A stretch of 64,000 bases of DNA, taken from NCBI GenBank assembly GCA_905478335.1, contig CAJQIC010000019.1, positions 40,202-104,201 of the forward strand, written 5' to 3'. Origin of the DNA: an uncultured Bacteroidia bacterium. Lineage in GTDB: Bacteria; Bacteroidota; Bacteroidia; NS11-12g; UBA9320. A model generated the notes under the pieces. That model was not told where the DNA came from and did no database searches. It saw only the letters and a list, made by a program, of their open reading frames with translations. Positions 10,345-19,930 of the stretch are shown here, piece after piece (position 1 is the stretch's first letter; each line of letters opens with the position of its first letter). The position numbers and the translations under genes are program-made.

Positions 10345-10956
10345 TCTTATAAAAAGATAAAACAAGCGTTAGAAAGTGTAGACCCGAAGTTGCGACTGGT
10401 ATTTGATGCCACGACATCGGAAATTGAACCGCTTCCTAGTGTAGATATCTACGCCAACTTGCTAGAAAGTATTGTTTCACAGCAGTTGTCGACCAAGGTT
10501 GCAGAAATCATTTGGCATAGATTTTTAGACTTATTTCCTTCACAATACCCAGACCCTATGGCTGTTCTTGAATTGGATATTACGCAACTTAGAGGGGTAG
10601 GTTTATCGGGTTCAAAATCGAATTACATTCAAAATGTAGCAAGATTTGCTTTAGATAACGACATGTCATTGGGCAAGTTTGGTGCACTGTCGGATGCCGA
10701 AATTATTGAGTATTTAACAACAATAAAAGGCGTGGGTAAATGGACTGTTCAAATGATTTTGATGTTTCCGTTGGATAGACCAAATGTATTTCCGGTAGAC
10801 GATCTTGGGATTCAAACTAAAATGAAATATTGGTACGGATTAAGATCCGAAAAAAAACAACTTAAAAAAGAGATGCTCGATATAGCTGAATCGTGGGCAC
10901 CGTATAAAACACTGGCTAGCAAGTATTTGTGGGCGTCATCAATGACAAAAGCATAA
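10309..10956 (+). CDS. DNA-3-methyladenine glycosylase II (AlkA-type, HhH-GPD)
   Basis: A 215-residue helix-hairpin-helix DNA glycosylase that would remove alkylated bases and start base-excision repair. The hairpin reads TTIKGVGKWTVQMIL, followed by FPVDDLGIQ in which Asp165 is the expected catalytic Asp of the HhH-GPD superfamily. There is no C-terminal CxxxxxC iron-sulfur cluster, which separates it from Nth/MutY. It is shorter than E. coli AlkA and resembles the compact bacterial form. Two in-frame ATGs (10309, 10330) are possible; both sit in an inverted repeat. It follows the macroglobulin gene by 13 bases on the same strand without an obvious functional link. Confidence 0.88.
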   Translation: MVYTCIDMSSELSYKKIKQALESVDPKLRLVFDATTSEIEPLPSVDIYANLLESIVSQQLSTKVAEIIWHRFLDLFPSQYPDPMAVLELDITQLRGVGLSGSKSNYIQNVARFALDNDMSLGKFGALSDAEIIEYLTTIKGVGKWTVQMILMFPLDRPNVFPVDDLGIQTKMKYWYGLRSEKKQLKKEMLDIAESWAPYKTLASKYLWASSMTKA

Positions 10957-10992
10957 AAGTTGTAACTTACCATCGCAACCAACACGAGGAAA

Positions 10993-12438
10993 ATGAGAGT
11001 AATTTTAACAGTGATCGTACTCGCTTTAGGGGTCAACCAGTCAACAGCTCAGGATTACATTACAACTAAGTATCTAATTAAAACAGACAACAATGTATCC
11101 TATGGCACTGCCATTGATGTTGCTGGTAATGTTAGAGACTTAAAAATGGACATTTCCTATCCAACCGATGCGCCCGATAAGAATTGTGGAATGCCGGTGA
11201 TGATGATTATTCATGGAGGCGCATTTATGACCGGTGACAAGGCTGACGGATCACTCGTGACCCTTAGAGAAGAGTTTGCAAAACGAGGTTACATTACTGC
11301 TTCTGTCAATTACAGGCTGGGTGTTTTACATACTGATCGACCAGTTAACTGTAATGTGTCTTCTTTTGGAGCTAGCTGGAATTGTTTAAATGTTCAAGAT
11401 TCTAGTGAATGGTATCGCGCTTATTATCGGGGTATTCAGGATGTTCATGGGGCAATAAGGTATTTGGTAAATAATAGAACAACGTACAAACCCGACGCGA
11501 ATAACGTATTTGTGGTAGGACAAAGCGCTGGAGGATTTATTGCTTTGGGTGTTGGATTCACAGATGATTCAACAGAAGTAATGACAAACTTATCTGGCCA
11601 GATGGTTGATGCTAAAGCGCCTAATCGGATGTATGAGTCAGACTGTATTGTAAAACGCGGTTTAGATACTTCGGTGGCCTCAATGGATTTAACACGTGCC
11701 AATTTGGGTTCTTATCGAGGACTTTTAAACCAACCCGAATTGAATAATTATACGATTCGAGGTGTAGGTAATTTTTACGGTGGTGTATTTAACGACATTG
11801 TAGAAAGTCATTCAGACGTTACGCCGGTATTGTACACGTATCACCAACCTAACGACCTAATCGTTCCAATCGGATATTCTAGAGTTTATGCCGGATTTAA
11901 TGCCTGTGCTATGGGTTTTCCGTTCAATTGTCAAGGCATTATTAATCGGCCCCTTATGTATGGCTCTCAAGGTATTGTAGATTTAATTGATGATGCTAAA
12001 AACAACGGTAAAGCAGTCCCAGAAGTACAGTTCGATAAAACCAATAATACGGCAAATTGTGCCATGCAAATTGCCAATCCATCAACTGCTGGGCATGGTT
12101 TTGACAACTATACCTTAAGAAGAACGAACATGGCTAAATACTTTGCAACGGCAATTGATACATGCCAGCTGAATGGATTGCCTGCATTGAATAATGCATG
12201 GAACCTTACACTTTCACCTAATCCGATTCAACTAGATCAACAGCTTGTTATCCAAGGATTCATTACTCCAGGAGCTCAAATTGACGTTCTTGATATTGCT
12301 GGAAATGTGGTAAAGCATGAAACGGTAAAAGGTGGAAATAAGACCACCGTGCGTTTAGGCAACAGACCTGGTATTTATTTCGTGCGAATTTTGGCTGGCG
12401 CTAAAATGGTAACCAAACGTGTTGTAGTGTTGCAGTAA
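10993..12438 (+). CDS. Secreted alpha/beta-hydrolase (carboxylesterase-like) with T9SS sorting domain
   Basis: A 481-residue exported esterase/lipase-type enzyme. The signal peptide ends QSTA|Q (Gln20). The oxyanion-hole motif HGGAF is at 74-78 and the nucleophile elbow GQSAG at 176-180, with Ser178 as nucleophile. A late GHGFD supplies a plausible catalytic His. The last ~75 residues (LSPNPIQLDQQL... to VVVLQ) are a T9SS type A sorting domain, so the enzyme is probably delivered to the cell surface. The substrate is unknown; short-chain or carbohydrate-ester hydrolysis is typical for HGGAF esterases. Several Cys residues in the catalytic part could form disulfides, as expected for a secreted protein. 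Confidence 0.88.
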   Translation: MRVILTVIVLALGVNQSTAQDYITTKYLIKTDNNVSYGTAIDVAGNVRDLKMDISYPTDAPDKNCGMPVMMIIHGGAFMTGDKADGSLVTLREEFAKRGYITASVNYRLGVLHTDRPVNCNVSSFGASWNCLNVQDSSEWYRAYYRGIQDVHGAIRYLVNNRTTYKPDANNVFVVGQSAGGFIALGVGFTDDSTEVMTNLSGQMVDAKAPNRMYESDCIVKRGLDTSVASMDLTRANLGSYRGLLNQPELNNYTIRGVGNFYGGVFNDIVESHSDVTPVLYTYHQPNDLIVPIGYSRVYAGFNACAMGFPFNCQGIINRPLMYGSQGIVDLIDDAKNNGKAVPEVQFDKTNNTANCAMQIANPSTAGHGFDNYTLRRTNMAKYFATAIDTCQLNGLPALNNAWNLTLSPNPIQLDQQLVIQGFITPGAQIDVLDIAGNVVKHETVKGGNKTTVRLGNRPGIYFVRILAGAKMVTKRVVVLQ

Positions 12439-12459
12439 TCAAAGCCGATTCACTGTTAC

Positions 12460-13590
12460 ATGGCAGGCATTTATGTACACATACCATTTTGTAGAAAAGC
12501 ATGTCACTATTGCGATTTTCATTTTTCTACTTCTTTGTCAAACCGCAAACCAATGGTCGATGCCATTTGCCAAGAGCTGAGGCAACACAGTGATACTTTA
12601 ACGGGAGAGGGGATTGAAACCATTTATTTTGGAGGAGGAACACCGAGTGTGTTGCTCAAATCGGAACTCATTCAGATACTTGATACCATTAAAGACTGTT
12701 TTTCATTATCAGCAGAGATTGAGTGTACATTAGAGGCTAATCCGGATGATTGTTCTACACAGAACTTACAGGATTGGTTTGAATCTGGGGTAAACCGATT
12801 AAGTATTGGTGTTCAATCTTTTGACCAGAGAGACTTAACGTGGATGAACAGGTCACACGACCACTTGCAGGCCACCGCATCAATTCTTGAAGCAGAAAAA
12901 GTGGGTTACAAATCCATTAATCTAGATTTGATATATGGCGTACCTACCATGCCAGCTGACGTATGGAAGTCGAACGTACAACAAGCCTTGAATCTGCCCA
13001 TAAATCATATATCTGCATATAGCCTGACTGTAGAGCAGGGCACGGCGCTTCATCATTTTGTTAAGACAAAGAAGTACCCAAGCTTGGATGAGGAGAAATC
13101 TGCGATCGAGTTTGAATATTTCCTTAATGAGATAAAGACCAAAGGTTGGGAGCAGTATGAAATATCAAATTATTGCAAACCAGGCGGATATGCCCAACAC
13201 AATACAAATTATTGGAAACAGAAAGCGTACATAGGTGTAGGCCCGTCGGCACATTCCTACCAGAGTGGCTATAGAAGATGGAACATCGCAAATAATGCAA
13301 AATACCTACGGGCAATTGAGCAGGGTGATATTTTTTTTAGCGACGAAAAATTGTCGGAGACAGATCAAATTAACGAATTGATTATGTTGGGTTTACGAAC
13401 AAAATGGGGCGTAGATACTAGCGCGATTCTTGATGAATTCAATTTTGATTTGGATAAACATGTAGGACAAGAAATTAAGAACTATGAGCGGAGTGGTAAA
13501 CTGACCCAATCGGGTGGAATTATAACCCTAACAGACCAAGGAAAATTAATCGCCGACCGTATCGCCGCTGCATTGTTTACAACGGAATAA
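12460..13590 (+). CDS. hemW: HemW-type radical SAM protein (heme chaperone)
   Basis: A 376-residue radical SAM protein of the HemN/HemW family. The [4Fe-4S] site CRKACHYC uses Cys11, Cys15 and Cys18 and is followed by DF, as in HemW. The family motif QHNTNYW and the following GVGPSAHSY are present, and a C-terminal HemN-type domain follows. These features favour HemW, a cytoplasmic heme chaperone for respiratory enzymes, over true coproporphyrinogen dehydrogenase HemN. It lies 21 bases downstream of the secreted esterase and may be cotranscribed with it. Confidence 0.9.
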   Translation: MAGIYVHIPFCRKACHYCDFHFSTSLSNRKPMVDAICQELRQHSDTLTGEGIETIYFGGGTPSVLLKSELIQILDTIKDCFSLSAEIECTLEANPDDCSTQNLQDWFESGVNRLSIGVQSFDQRDLTWMNRSHDHLQATASILEAEKVGYKSINLDLIYGVPTMPADVWKSNVQQALNLPINHISAYSLTVEQGTALHHFVKTKKYPSLDEEKSAIEFEYFLNEIKTKGWEQYEISNYCKPGGYAQHNTNYWKQKAYIGVGPSAHSYQSGYRRWNIANNAKYLRAIEQGDIFFSDEKLSETDQINELIMLGLRTKWGVDTSAILDEFNFDLDKHVGQEIKNYERSGKLTQSGGIITLTDQGKLIADRIAAALFTTE

Positions 13591-13624
13591 CAAATATCGT
13601 TTAGATTATTGGTGTGCTTATTTT

Positions 13625-13632
13625 ACCTTTGA
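13625..13632 (+). promoter_or_regulatory. -7 box upstream of the cold-shock-domain gene
   Basis: TACCTTTG matches TAnnTTTG. The nearest upstream TTG (13609-13611) is only 13 bases away, so the -33 element is doubtful. If used, it gives a leader of roughly 90 bases before the ATG at 13724, in keeping with the long leaders of cold-shock mRNAs. Confidence 0.4.
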
Positions 13633-13723
13633 AGATGATTCTACGTCTTTAGTCGTACAAATTAGCATATCTCAAATGTTATTACTACAGTAAAGCAAGT
13701 AGATAAAGACAGTTAAAATATAT

Positions 13724-14170
13724 ATGGGGAGATCTCAAGAAACATTCGGTAAAAAAGAAGTTAGAAACAAAAAAGCGAAAAAGAAACGCGAAAAGGAAGC
13801 CAAGCGCATGGAAAAACGTGGTCAAGAAAAGAAAAGTCTTGACGACATGATTATGTACGTTGACGCCAACGGTAACTTTACGGATACTCCACCAGACCCA
13901 AGTGAGAAAGAAGAAATCGAAGTAGAAAACATTGCAATTAGTGTTTCTAAAAGAGAAGACGTTGAAGAGGAAATCGAAAGAAGTGGAACTGTTACTTTTT
14001 TCAATGACGACAAAGGATTTGGGTTTATAAAAGACACCATTACTGGTGAAAGTGTGTTTGTTCACATTAACAATACACTTGAACCAATCAAGGAAAACAA
14101 CCTAGTTAAGTTCGAAGTAGAACAAGGTAACCAAGGTCCTGTAGCTGTTAAAGTTGAGGTAAAGCGATAA
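13724..14170 (+). CDS. Cold-shock-domain protein with basic N-terminal extension
   Basis: A 148-residue cytoplasmic nucleic-acid-binding protein. Residues ~88-148 form a cold-shock domain: SGTVTFFNDDKGFGFI carries the RNP1-like motif and SVFVHI the RNP2-like motif. The first ~40 residues are very rich in Lys, Arg and Glu and probably form a charged helix; an acidic linker follows. This two-part form is common in Bacteroidota and about twice the length of CspA. The gene ends two bases before the stop of the DEAD-box helicase on the other strand. RNA chaperone and helicase working together on cold-stabilised RNA is a reasonable inference from this pairing. Confidence 0.9.
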   Translation: MGRSQETFGKKEVRNKKAKKKREKEAKRMEKRGQEKKSLDDMIMYVDANGNFTDTPPDPSEKEEIEVENIAISVSKREDVEEEIERSGTVTFFNDDKGFGFIKDTITGESVFVHINNTLEPIKENNLVKFEVEQGNQGPVAVKVEVKR

Positions 14171-14172
14171 GC

Positions 14173-15432
14173 TTAGTTTCTCCTCGACTTATTACCATAA
14201 TATTTCTTACGCTTATTGCGATTGGCTTGATTGCCATGTCTTGACTTGCCCTGAGGTTTCGGTTTGTTGTTGTTCTGTTTTTGTTTAGGAACTACAACAT
14301 CTGTCGACTCATATCCCTCTTTCTCTTCTGTTTTAGGTGTAAAACCAATTAGCTTTACAATATCCTTTAGCAACGGCACTTCTTCAATAGAGACTAGCGA
14401 AACCGCTTCACCGCTTTCACCGGCTCTTCCTGTCCGGCCAATCCGGTGAACATAATCCTCAGGCACATTTGGAATCTCGAAATTGACGACATGTGGCAAC
14501 AATGGAATGTCTAAACCCCTAGCTGCAATGTCAGTCGCTACTAACACACGGACTTTCCCTTTCTTAAAATCGGATAGTGCTTTTGTGCGTGCATTTTGAC
14601 TCTTATTCCCATGAATTGGAACGGCGGTAATGCCATTCTTACCCATTTTGTCTGCAAGTTTGTTTGCTCCGTATTTCGTCCGAGTAAAAACAAGGACCTG
14701 TTGCCAATTTCCTTCTTTAATCAACTGAATAATCAATTGAGGTTTTTTCTTTTTATCGACGCGATAAACCTTTTGCTGAATTTTTTCAACCGTGGTGTTT
14801 TCTGGTGTTGCTTCTACCAATACTGGGTTGTGCAAAAAGCTACCCGCCAAGGCCTTTATTTCTTTCGAAAAAGTGGCTGAAAACAACAGGTTTTGTCGAT
14901 CCTTTGGAAGCAATTGAAGGACTCTTTTGATGTCCCTGAGAAACCCCATGTCTAGCATTCGGTCGGCCTCATCAAGCACCAAGTGGTCAACCTCGTGTAG
15001 CGATAGTTTTCGCTGGTTTTCTAAATCGAGTAACCTTCCAGGCGTAGCCACCAAAATGTCGATGCCTTTCCTTAAAGCGGTGATTTGAGGGTTTGCACTT
15101 ACACCACCAAAAATTACTGTAGAACGAACATCCAAAAATTTGCCGTATTGATCAAGATTCGCCAGAATCTGTGCGGCGAGTTCCCTTGTTGGAGTTAAGA
15201 TTAGAACGCGTATAGGGCGTCTTTTTCGTACGGGATTTTCAGATAATATCTGTAACAGCGGCAGGGTGAACCCAGCAGTTTTGCCGGTTCCTGTTTGAGC
15301 TGAAGCCAGCACATCTTTTCCAGCAAATACTTCTGGAATAGATTTCTCCTGAATCGGTGTTGGATTTTTATATCCTTGAAGCGCAATGGCCTTTAGCAAA
15401 GGCTCTGATAAGCCTAGATTTTTAAATGACAT
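14173..15432 (-). CDS. rhlE: DEAD-box RNA helicase (RhlE-like)
   Basis: A 419-residue ATP-dependent RNA helicase. Seen motifs: Q motif around YKNPTPIQ (21-28), Walker A AQTGTGKT (45-52), PTRELA (81-86), DEAD (154-157), SAT in LLFSATFS, and the C-terminal [10 protein letters not shown]. The last ~50 residues are a Lys/Arg/Asn-rich tail that would bind RNA nonspecifically, as in RhlE. Likely roles are ribosome assembly and RNA remodelling, including at low temperature. It is convergent with the cold-shock-domain gene, stops only two bases apart, so the two messages overlap if either reads through. Confidence 0.93.
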   Translation of the reverse strand: MSFKNLGLSEPLLKAIALQGYKNPTPIQEKSIPEVFAGKDVLASAQTGTGKTAGFTLPLLQILSENPVRKRRPIRVLILTPTRELAAQILANLDQYGKFLDVRSTVIFGGVSANPQITALRKGIDILVATPGRLLDLENQRKLSLHEVDHLVLDEADRMLDMGFLRDIKRVLQLLPKDRQNLLFSATFSKEIKALAGSFLHNPVLVEATPENTTVEKIQQKVYRVDKKKKPQLIIQLIKEGNWQQVLVFTRTKYGANKLADKMGKNGITAVPIHGNKSQNARTKALSDFKKGKVRVLVATDIAARGLDIPLLPHVVNFEIPNVPEDYVHRIGRTGRAGESGEAVSLVSIEEVPLLKDIVKLIGFTPKTEEKEGYESTDVVVPKQKQNNNKPKPQGKSRHGNQANRNKRKKYYGNKSRRN

Positions 15433-15545
15433 GTATTAATTGCATTAGAGATGACAATCGAACAATGTGCCATTTCGGAAAACTTTAACGAAGATAGAGA
15501 GTTTATACTTGTGAGCAATGTTAAATTGTGAGACTTAAGGGTAAT

Positions 15546-16460
15546 ATGAAAACTGTTTTAGTAACTGGAGCCTCAGGATTAATCGGCCGACATTTGTGTC
15601 GGTTATTAGAAACAAAAGGCTATTCCATACACGTGTTAGGGCGTTCTATGAAAAAAGATATTTCGTACAAACAGTTTGTTTGGGATATTGGCAGCGGAAC
15701 GGTGGATTTAAATGTTTTTAAAGGCGTAAATGCGATTATCCATTTAGCGGGCGCCAATATTAGTGAAGGTCGTTGGACAAAAACCCGGCAACAAGAAATT
15801 CGAGACAGCAGGGTCAAGTCAATTGACTTGTTGTATAATTCGGTCAAAAAAGTAGGGATACAACTAGAAGCTTTTATAAGTTCTTCGGCCATTGGTTATT
15901 ATGGTGCAATAACGAGCGATACGGTGTTTACAGAGTCTGATAGCCCAGCTGGAGATTTTATAGGGGGTGTGTGCTTGGAATGGGAATTAGCCGCAGATGC
16001 ATTGGAGAAACACGGTGTTAGAACGGTTAAACTTAGAACTGGGGTTGTTTTGACAGCTAAAGGAGGACCTTTGGCCAAGATGGTTCAACCTATTCAATTA
16101 AGATTTGGAAGTGCGTTGGGTAAAGGGAGTCAATTCATGCCATGGATTCATGTTGATGATTTATGCCAGATGTATGTCCAAAGTCTTGAAGACCCAAAGA
16201 TGAGCGGACCATACAATGCTGTGGCTCCTGAACACGTTACTAATAGACAGGTAACAGAATCTATTGGTGCCGTTTTGAAGCGTAAAATATGGTTACCTAA
16301 TGTGCCGAGTTTCTTGTTAAAACTAATTTTTGGAGAGATGGCCGTAATTTTTTTACAAGGTAGCCGAGTCTCTTCTTCACGCATTAAGAAAACCGGGTTT
16401 CAGTTCCAATATGAAGAACTGGACGGTGCTTTAAAGAATCTTTTACCCTTTTCTACTTAA
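15546..16460 (+). CDS. TIGR01777 family SDR epimerase (YfcH-like)
   Basis: A 304-residue NAD(P)-binding protein of the extended SDR superfamily, TIGR01777 subgroup. ATG 15546 is preferred over the upstream GTG 15528 because it places the Rossmann motif [11 protein letters not shown] at residues 6-16, the normal position. A central SSSAIGYYG and the C-terminal DUF1731-like helical part agree with the subgroup. The enzymatic reaction of this subgroup is not firmly known. The last eight bases overlap the end of the convergent UDP-glucuronate decarboxylase gene. Confidence 0.87.
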   Translation: MKTVLVTGASGLIGRHLCRLLETKGYSIHVLGRSMKKDISYKQFVWDIGSGTVDLNVFKGVNAIIHLAGANISEGRWTKTRQQEIRDSRVKSIDLLYNSVKKVGIQLEAFISSSAIGYYGAITSDTVFTESDSPAGDFIGGVCLEWELAADALEKHGVRTVKLRTGVVLTAKGGPLAKMVQPIQLRFGSALGKGSQFMPWIHVDDLCQMYVQSLEDPKMSGPYNAVAPEHVTNRQVTESIGAVLKRKIWLPNVPSFLLKLIFGEMAVIFLQGSRVSSSRIKKTGFQFQYEELDGALKNLLPFST

Positions 16461-17427
16461 ACTCACGCGGGTGAGCATACGTATACAAATCTTCTTTTGG
16501 CAGGTTTTTAAAATATTCGTAAGTGATTTTTAATCCTTCTTGACGGCTATACCTTGGTTCCCAGTCCAAAATTTCTTTAGCTCTTGTAATGTCCGGTTTT
16601 CTTTGCTTTGGATCATCTTTTGGTAAGTCTTTCAAGACTATTTTTTGATCAGTTCCGGTCAAAGCAATGATTTCTTTTGCGAAATCCAAGATGCTAATTT
16701 CATCTGGATTCCCAATGTTTACTGGTGAGGCATAATCGCTATGTAAGAGTCTGTAAATCCCCTCAACCAAATCATCTACGTAACAGAAGCTTCTTGTTTG
16801 GCTTCCATCACCAAACACAGTTATGTCTTCACCTCTTAGCGCTTGTCCTATAAAAGCAGGCAAGGCTCGGCCGTCGTTTAGTCGCATCCGCGGACCATAG
16901 GTGTTAAATATTCTAACGATTCGGGTTTCAACACCATGAAATGTATGATATGCCATAGTCATGGCTTCTTGAAATCGCTTGGCTTCGTCATAAACCCCTC
17001 TTGGTCCAACAGGGTTGACATTTCCCCAATAGTCTTCGTTTTGTGGATGAACCATTGGGTCTCCATATACTTCTGAAGTACTCGCGATAAGCATACGGGC
17101 ACTTTTGGCTAAGGATAAACCAAGGCAATTGTGCGTACCTAATGAGCCAACTTTTAGTGTTGGAATAGGAATTTTCAAATAGTCTATCGGACTAGCGGGT
17201 GACGCAAAATGCAACACATAATCCAACTCACCTGGGATATGAATATATTTAGAAACGTCATGATGGTAGAACTCAAATTGTTCTAAAGGCATTAGGTGTT
17301 CAATGTTCCTTAGATCACCAGTGATGAGGTTATCCATGGCGATGACATGAAAACCTTCTTTGATAAAACGATCACATAAATGCGACCCTAAAAAACCTGC
17401 ACCCCCTGTTATTAATACCTTCTTCAT
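16453..17427 (-). CDS. UDP-glucuronic acid decarboxylase (UDP-xylose synthase-like SDR)
   Basis: A 324-residue extended SDR enzyme. TGGAGFLG at 7-14 binds NAD, and Tyr146 and Lys150 (GVYDEAKR) form the catalytic pair. TSEVYGDP followed by [17 protein letters not shown] is the signature of UDP-glucuronate decarboxylases, which turn UDP-glucuronate into UDP-xylose via a 4-keto intermediate. It is the last gene of the three-gene operon and overlaps the stop of UDP-glucose dehydrogenase by four bases (ATGA), so the enzyme making UDP-glucuronate and the one using it are coupled. Surface polysaccharide is the likely use. Related dTDP-glucose dehydratases are less likely because of the [11 protein letters not shown] motif. 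Confidence 0.9.
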   Translation of the reverse strand: MKKVLITGGAGFLGSHLCDRFIKEGFHVIAMDNLITGDLRNIEHLMPLEQFEFYHHDVSKYIHIPGELDYVLHFASPASPIDYLKIPIPTLKVGSLGTHNCLGLSLAKSARMLIASTSEVYGDPMVHPQNEDYWGNVNPVGPRGVYDEAKRFQEAMTMAYHTFHGVETRIVRIFNTYGPRMRLNDGRALPAFIGQALRGEDITVFGDGSQTRSFCYVDDLVEGIYRLLHSDYASPVNIGNPDEISILDFAKEIIALTGTDQKIVLKDLPKDDPKQRKPDITRAKEILDWEPRYSRQEGLKITYEYFKNLPKEDLYTYAHPREFK

Positions 17428-18734
17428 TTGATAGTTTCTCGACCGATTGAGTAATAGTTAAAACCTTGCTCAGTCATTTTATTTAAGTTAAATAGGTTTC
17501 GCCCATCAAAAATTGTTTGATTTTTCAAGGCACTTGTAATCCGTTCAAAGTTAGGGTTTCTGAATTCGGCCCATTCCGTAGCAATAATTAAAGCGTCTGC
17601 TGATTCCAAACAGGTGTACATGTTATCTGCAAAAGAGATTTTATCTCCAACAACACCTTTTACGTTTTCCATAGCTTCAGGATCGAAAGCAGTAACTGTT
17701 GCTCCAGCAGCAATTAGCTCATCAATTAAATATAATGCAGGAGCTTCACGTATGTCATCGGTATTTGGTTTAAAAGCCAATCCCCATAAAGCAAAGTGTT
17801 TGCCTTTCAGGTCTCCACCAAAATGATTTTTAACCTTAGGAATCAAATAGGTTTTTTGAGATTCGTTAACCTCTTCAACAGCATTCAAAATTTTGAAATC
17901 GTAATCCACTTCAGCTGAGCTTCTAACTAAGGCTTTGACATCCTTAGGGAAACAAGATCCGCCATACCCGATTCCCGGGAATAAGAACCTATTACCAATT
18001 CTTGTATCCGTACCTATTCCTTTACGTACCTTGTCAACATCAGCACCAACCAATTCGCATACACGCGCAATTTCATTCATGAAGGTGATTTTTGTTGCCA
18101 AAAATGAATTTGCCGCGTACTTTGTAAGTTCTGCAGACTTTTCATCCATAAAAATTACCGGATTACCTTGTCGAACAAACGGTGCATACAATTCGTGCAT
18201 TAATTTTTCTGCACGCTCTGAACTGCAACCTACAACAACTCTATCAGGCTTCATGAAGTCGTCTACTGCCACGCCTTCTCTTAAAAATTCAGGGTTTGAA
18301 ACAATGTCAAAGTCACCTGAATAGTTAGCAGCCACGGCATTGTGTACTTTTTCTGCAGTACCCACTGGAACTGTACTTTTGTCGACAATAACCTTGTATT
18401 CGGTCATTATTTTACCCAAATGTTCTGCAACACCCAATACATACGAAAGGTCGGCTGAACCATCTTCTCCTGGAGGGGTTGGTAACGCTAAAAATATAAT
18501 TTTTGCCTCCTTGATTGCGTCTTCTAAACTAGTGGTAAAATGAAGTCTCCCTTCTTTAAGGTTTCGTTCAAATAGTTTTTCTAGCCCTGGTTCGTATATG
18601 GTAATTTTACCTGATGTAAGGCTGTTTACCTTGTTTTCGTCAATGTCGACACAGGTTACATGATTACCGGTTTCGGCAAAACAAGTTCCAGAAACTAATC
18701 CAACATAACCGGTTCCAATTACTGCAATTTTCAT
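17424..18734 (-). CDS. ugd: UDP-glucose 6-dehydrogenase
   Basis: A 436-residue enzyme that oxidises UDP-glucose to UDP-glucuronate with two NAD. The N-terminal Rossmann motif GTGYVG is at 7-12, the catalytic Cys261 sits in [10 protein letters not shown], and the C-terminal UDP-binding domain follows ([13 protein letters not shown]). Length is typical. It is the middle gene of the operon, four bases after the aminotransferase and overlapping the decarboxylase by four bases. Its product can feed the decarboxylase (UDP-xylose) directly. Confidence 0.95.
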   Translation of the reverse strand: MKIAVIGTGYVGLVSGTCFAETGNHVTCVDIDENKVNSLTSGKITIYEPGLEKLFERNLKEGRLHFTTSLEDAIKEAKIIFLALPTPPGEDGSADLSYVLGVAEHLGKIMTEYKVIVDKSTVPVGTAEKVHNAVAANYSGDFDIVSNPEFLREGVAVDDFMKPDRVVVGCSSERAEKLMHELYAPFVRQGNPVIFMDEKSAELTKYAANSFLATKITFMNEIARVCELVGADVDKVRKGIGTDTRIGNRFLFPGIGYGGSCFPKDVKALVRSSAEVDYDFKILNAVEEVNESQKTYLIPKVKNHFGGDLKGKHFALWGLAFKPNTDDIREAPALYLIDELIAAGATVTAFDPEAMENVKGVVGDKISFADNMYTCLESADALIIATEWAEFRNPNFERITSALKNQTIFDGRNLFNLNKMTEQGFNYYSIGRETIK

Positions 18735-18738
18735 TTAT

Positions 18739-19845
18739 CTAAGCGAAATTTAATAAGGTTTCTATTACCTTTTGTTGTTGATTTATTGTTAATTCTGTGC
18801 TCATCGGTAACGACAAAACACGGGTGCAAAGGTCATCAGTTATAGGGAAATTTCCAACTCTTTTGTAAGCCTCCTGTCTATTAAGGGGCACTGGGTAATA
18901 CACCATGCTAGGAATTCCATTGTCTGCAAGATGTTGTTTAAGATGATCTCTATCTAAACCATTGATTTTCAACGTATATTGATGAAAAACATGTGTTGAT
19001 TTTATATCTCTGAAAGGTATTTCTAATGCAGGATGATTGGCAAATGCCGCGTCATAGACCTCAGCTACTTTTTGACGTGCCGCATTGTATTCATCCAAAT
19101 ACTTCAATTTAACATCTAATACAGCTGCCTGAATGGTGTCTAATCTTGAGTTTACCCCCACAACGCTGTGATGGTATTTTTTCTTTTGGCCATGGTTACA
19201 AATCATTCTGGCCTTTTCAGCGAGTGCGTCATCATTGGTAAAAATGGCACCTCCGTCGCCATAACATCCGAGATTTTTGGACGGAAAAAACGACGTTGTT
19301 CCAAAATGCCCCATCGTTCCGGCCCCTCTCGTTTCGCTGCCCAAAGTATAATGTGCGCCGATAGCTTGTGCCGTATCTTCCACCACATATATGTTATGTT
19401 GATTGGAAATGCTTAAAATGGTTTCCATGTCTGCACATTGACCAAATAAGTGCACGGGTACAACCGCTTTCGTTTTATCCGTAATCGCCGACTCAAAGGC
19501 GCGGGTATCAATTTGAAAAGTTTTAGGGTCAACGTCAACCAATATAGGAACCAAACCTAATAAAGCAATTACTTCTGCTGTGGCTACATAGGTGAAGCAA
19601 GGCACGATAACTTCGTCACCAGGGTTTAGGTCTAAGGCCATAAAGGCAACTTGAAGTGCATCGGTACCATTGGCACATGGTATCACGTGTTTCACGCCAA
19701 CATATGCCTCCAAATTTTGAGCGAACTCTTTAACCTTTGGGCCATTAATGAATGCTGTAGAGTCAATCACTTCCTGGATTGAATCATTTATTTCATTGCT
19801 TATTTTGAGATACTGACCTTTTAGGTCAACCATCTGTATCGACAT
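18739..19845 (-). CDS. DegT/DnrJ/EryC1/StrS aminotransferase (WbpE-like)
   Basis: A 368-residue PLP-dependent nucleotide-sugar aminotransferase. Lys190 (FFPSKNLGCYGDGGA) is the PLP-binding residue and Asp157 (VEDTAQ) contacts the pyridine nitrogen. The overall run of motifs (IPCANGTDALQVA, CFTYVATAE, GVNSRLD) resembles WbpE/WlbC, which aminate the 3-keto group of UDP-GlcNAc-uronate derivatives using glutamate. If so, partner dehydrogenase and acetyltransferase genes must lie elsewhere; none is in this window. It heads the operon with ugd and the decarboxylase, and a 20-bp dyad lies just upstream of its ATG. Another 3- or 4-keto sugar substrate is possible. Confidence 0.88.
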   Translation of the reverse strand: MSIQMVDLKGQYLKISNEINDSIQEVIDSTAFINGPKVKEFAQNLEAYVGVKHVIPCANGTDALQVAFMALDLNPGDEVIVPCFTYVATAEVIALLGLVPILVDVDPKTFQIDTRAFESAITDKTKAVVPVHLFGQCADMETILSISNQHNIYVVEDTAQAIGAHYTLGSETRGAGTMGHFGTTSFFPSKNLGCYGDGGAIFTNDDALAEKARMICNHGQKKKYHHSVVGVNSRLDTIQAAVLDVKLKYLDEYNAARQKVAEVYDAAFANHPALEIPFRDIKSTHVFHQYTLKINGLDRDHLKQHLADNGIPSMVYYPVPLNRQEAYKRVGNFPITDDLCTRVLSLPMSTELTINQQQKVIETLLNFA

Positions 19846-19852
19846 ACCTTAG

Positions 19853-19872
19853 TAATATTGCACGCAATATTA
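19853..19872. promoter_or_regulatory. 20-bp dyad, candidate operator of the nucleotide-sugar operon
   Basis: TAATATTGC at 19853-19861 and GCAATATTA at 19864-19872 are perfect reverse complements separated by AC. The dyad sits eight bases upstream of the aminotransferase ATG in the 85-base divergent gap and is the size of a homodimeric helix-turn-helix site. It could equally be a short RNA hairpin in the 5' leader. Confidence 0.45.
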
Positions 19873-19930
19873 ACCAAATCTTCACCTTATCCCCTGATTT
19901 TTACGTTATTTGCCACGTTAAATCCGTACA

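Noticed and set aside
13685..14065. Phe-rich minus-strand open frame opposite the cold-shock gene
   Set aside because: It is the shadow of the Lys/Glu-rich coding strand; the plus-strand frame has a clear cold-shock domain.
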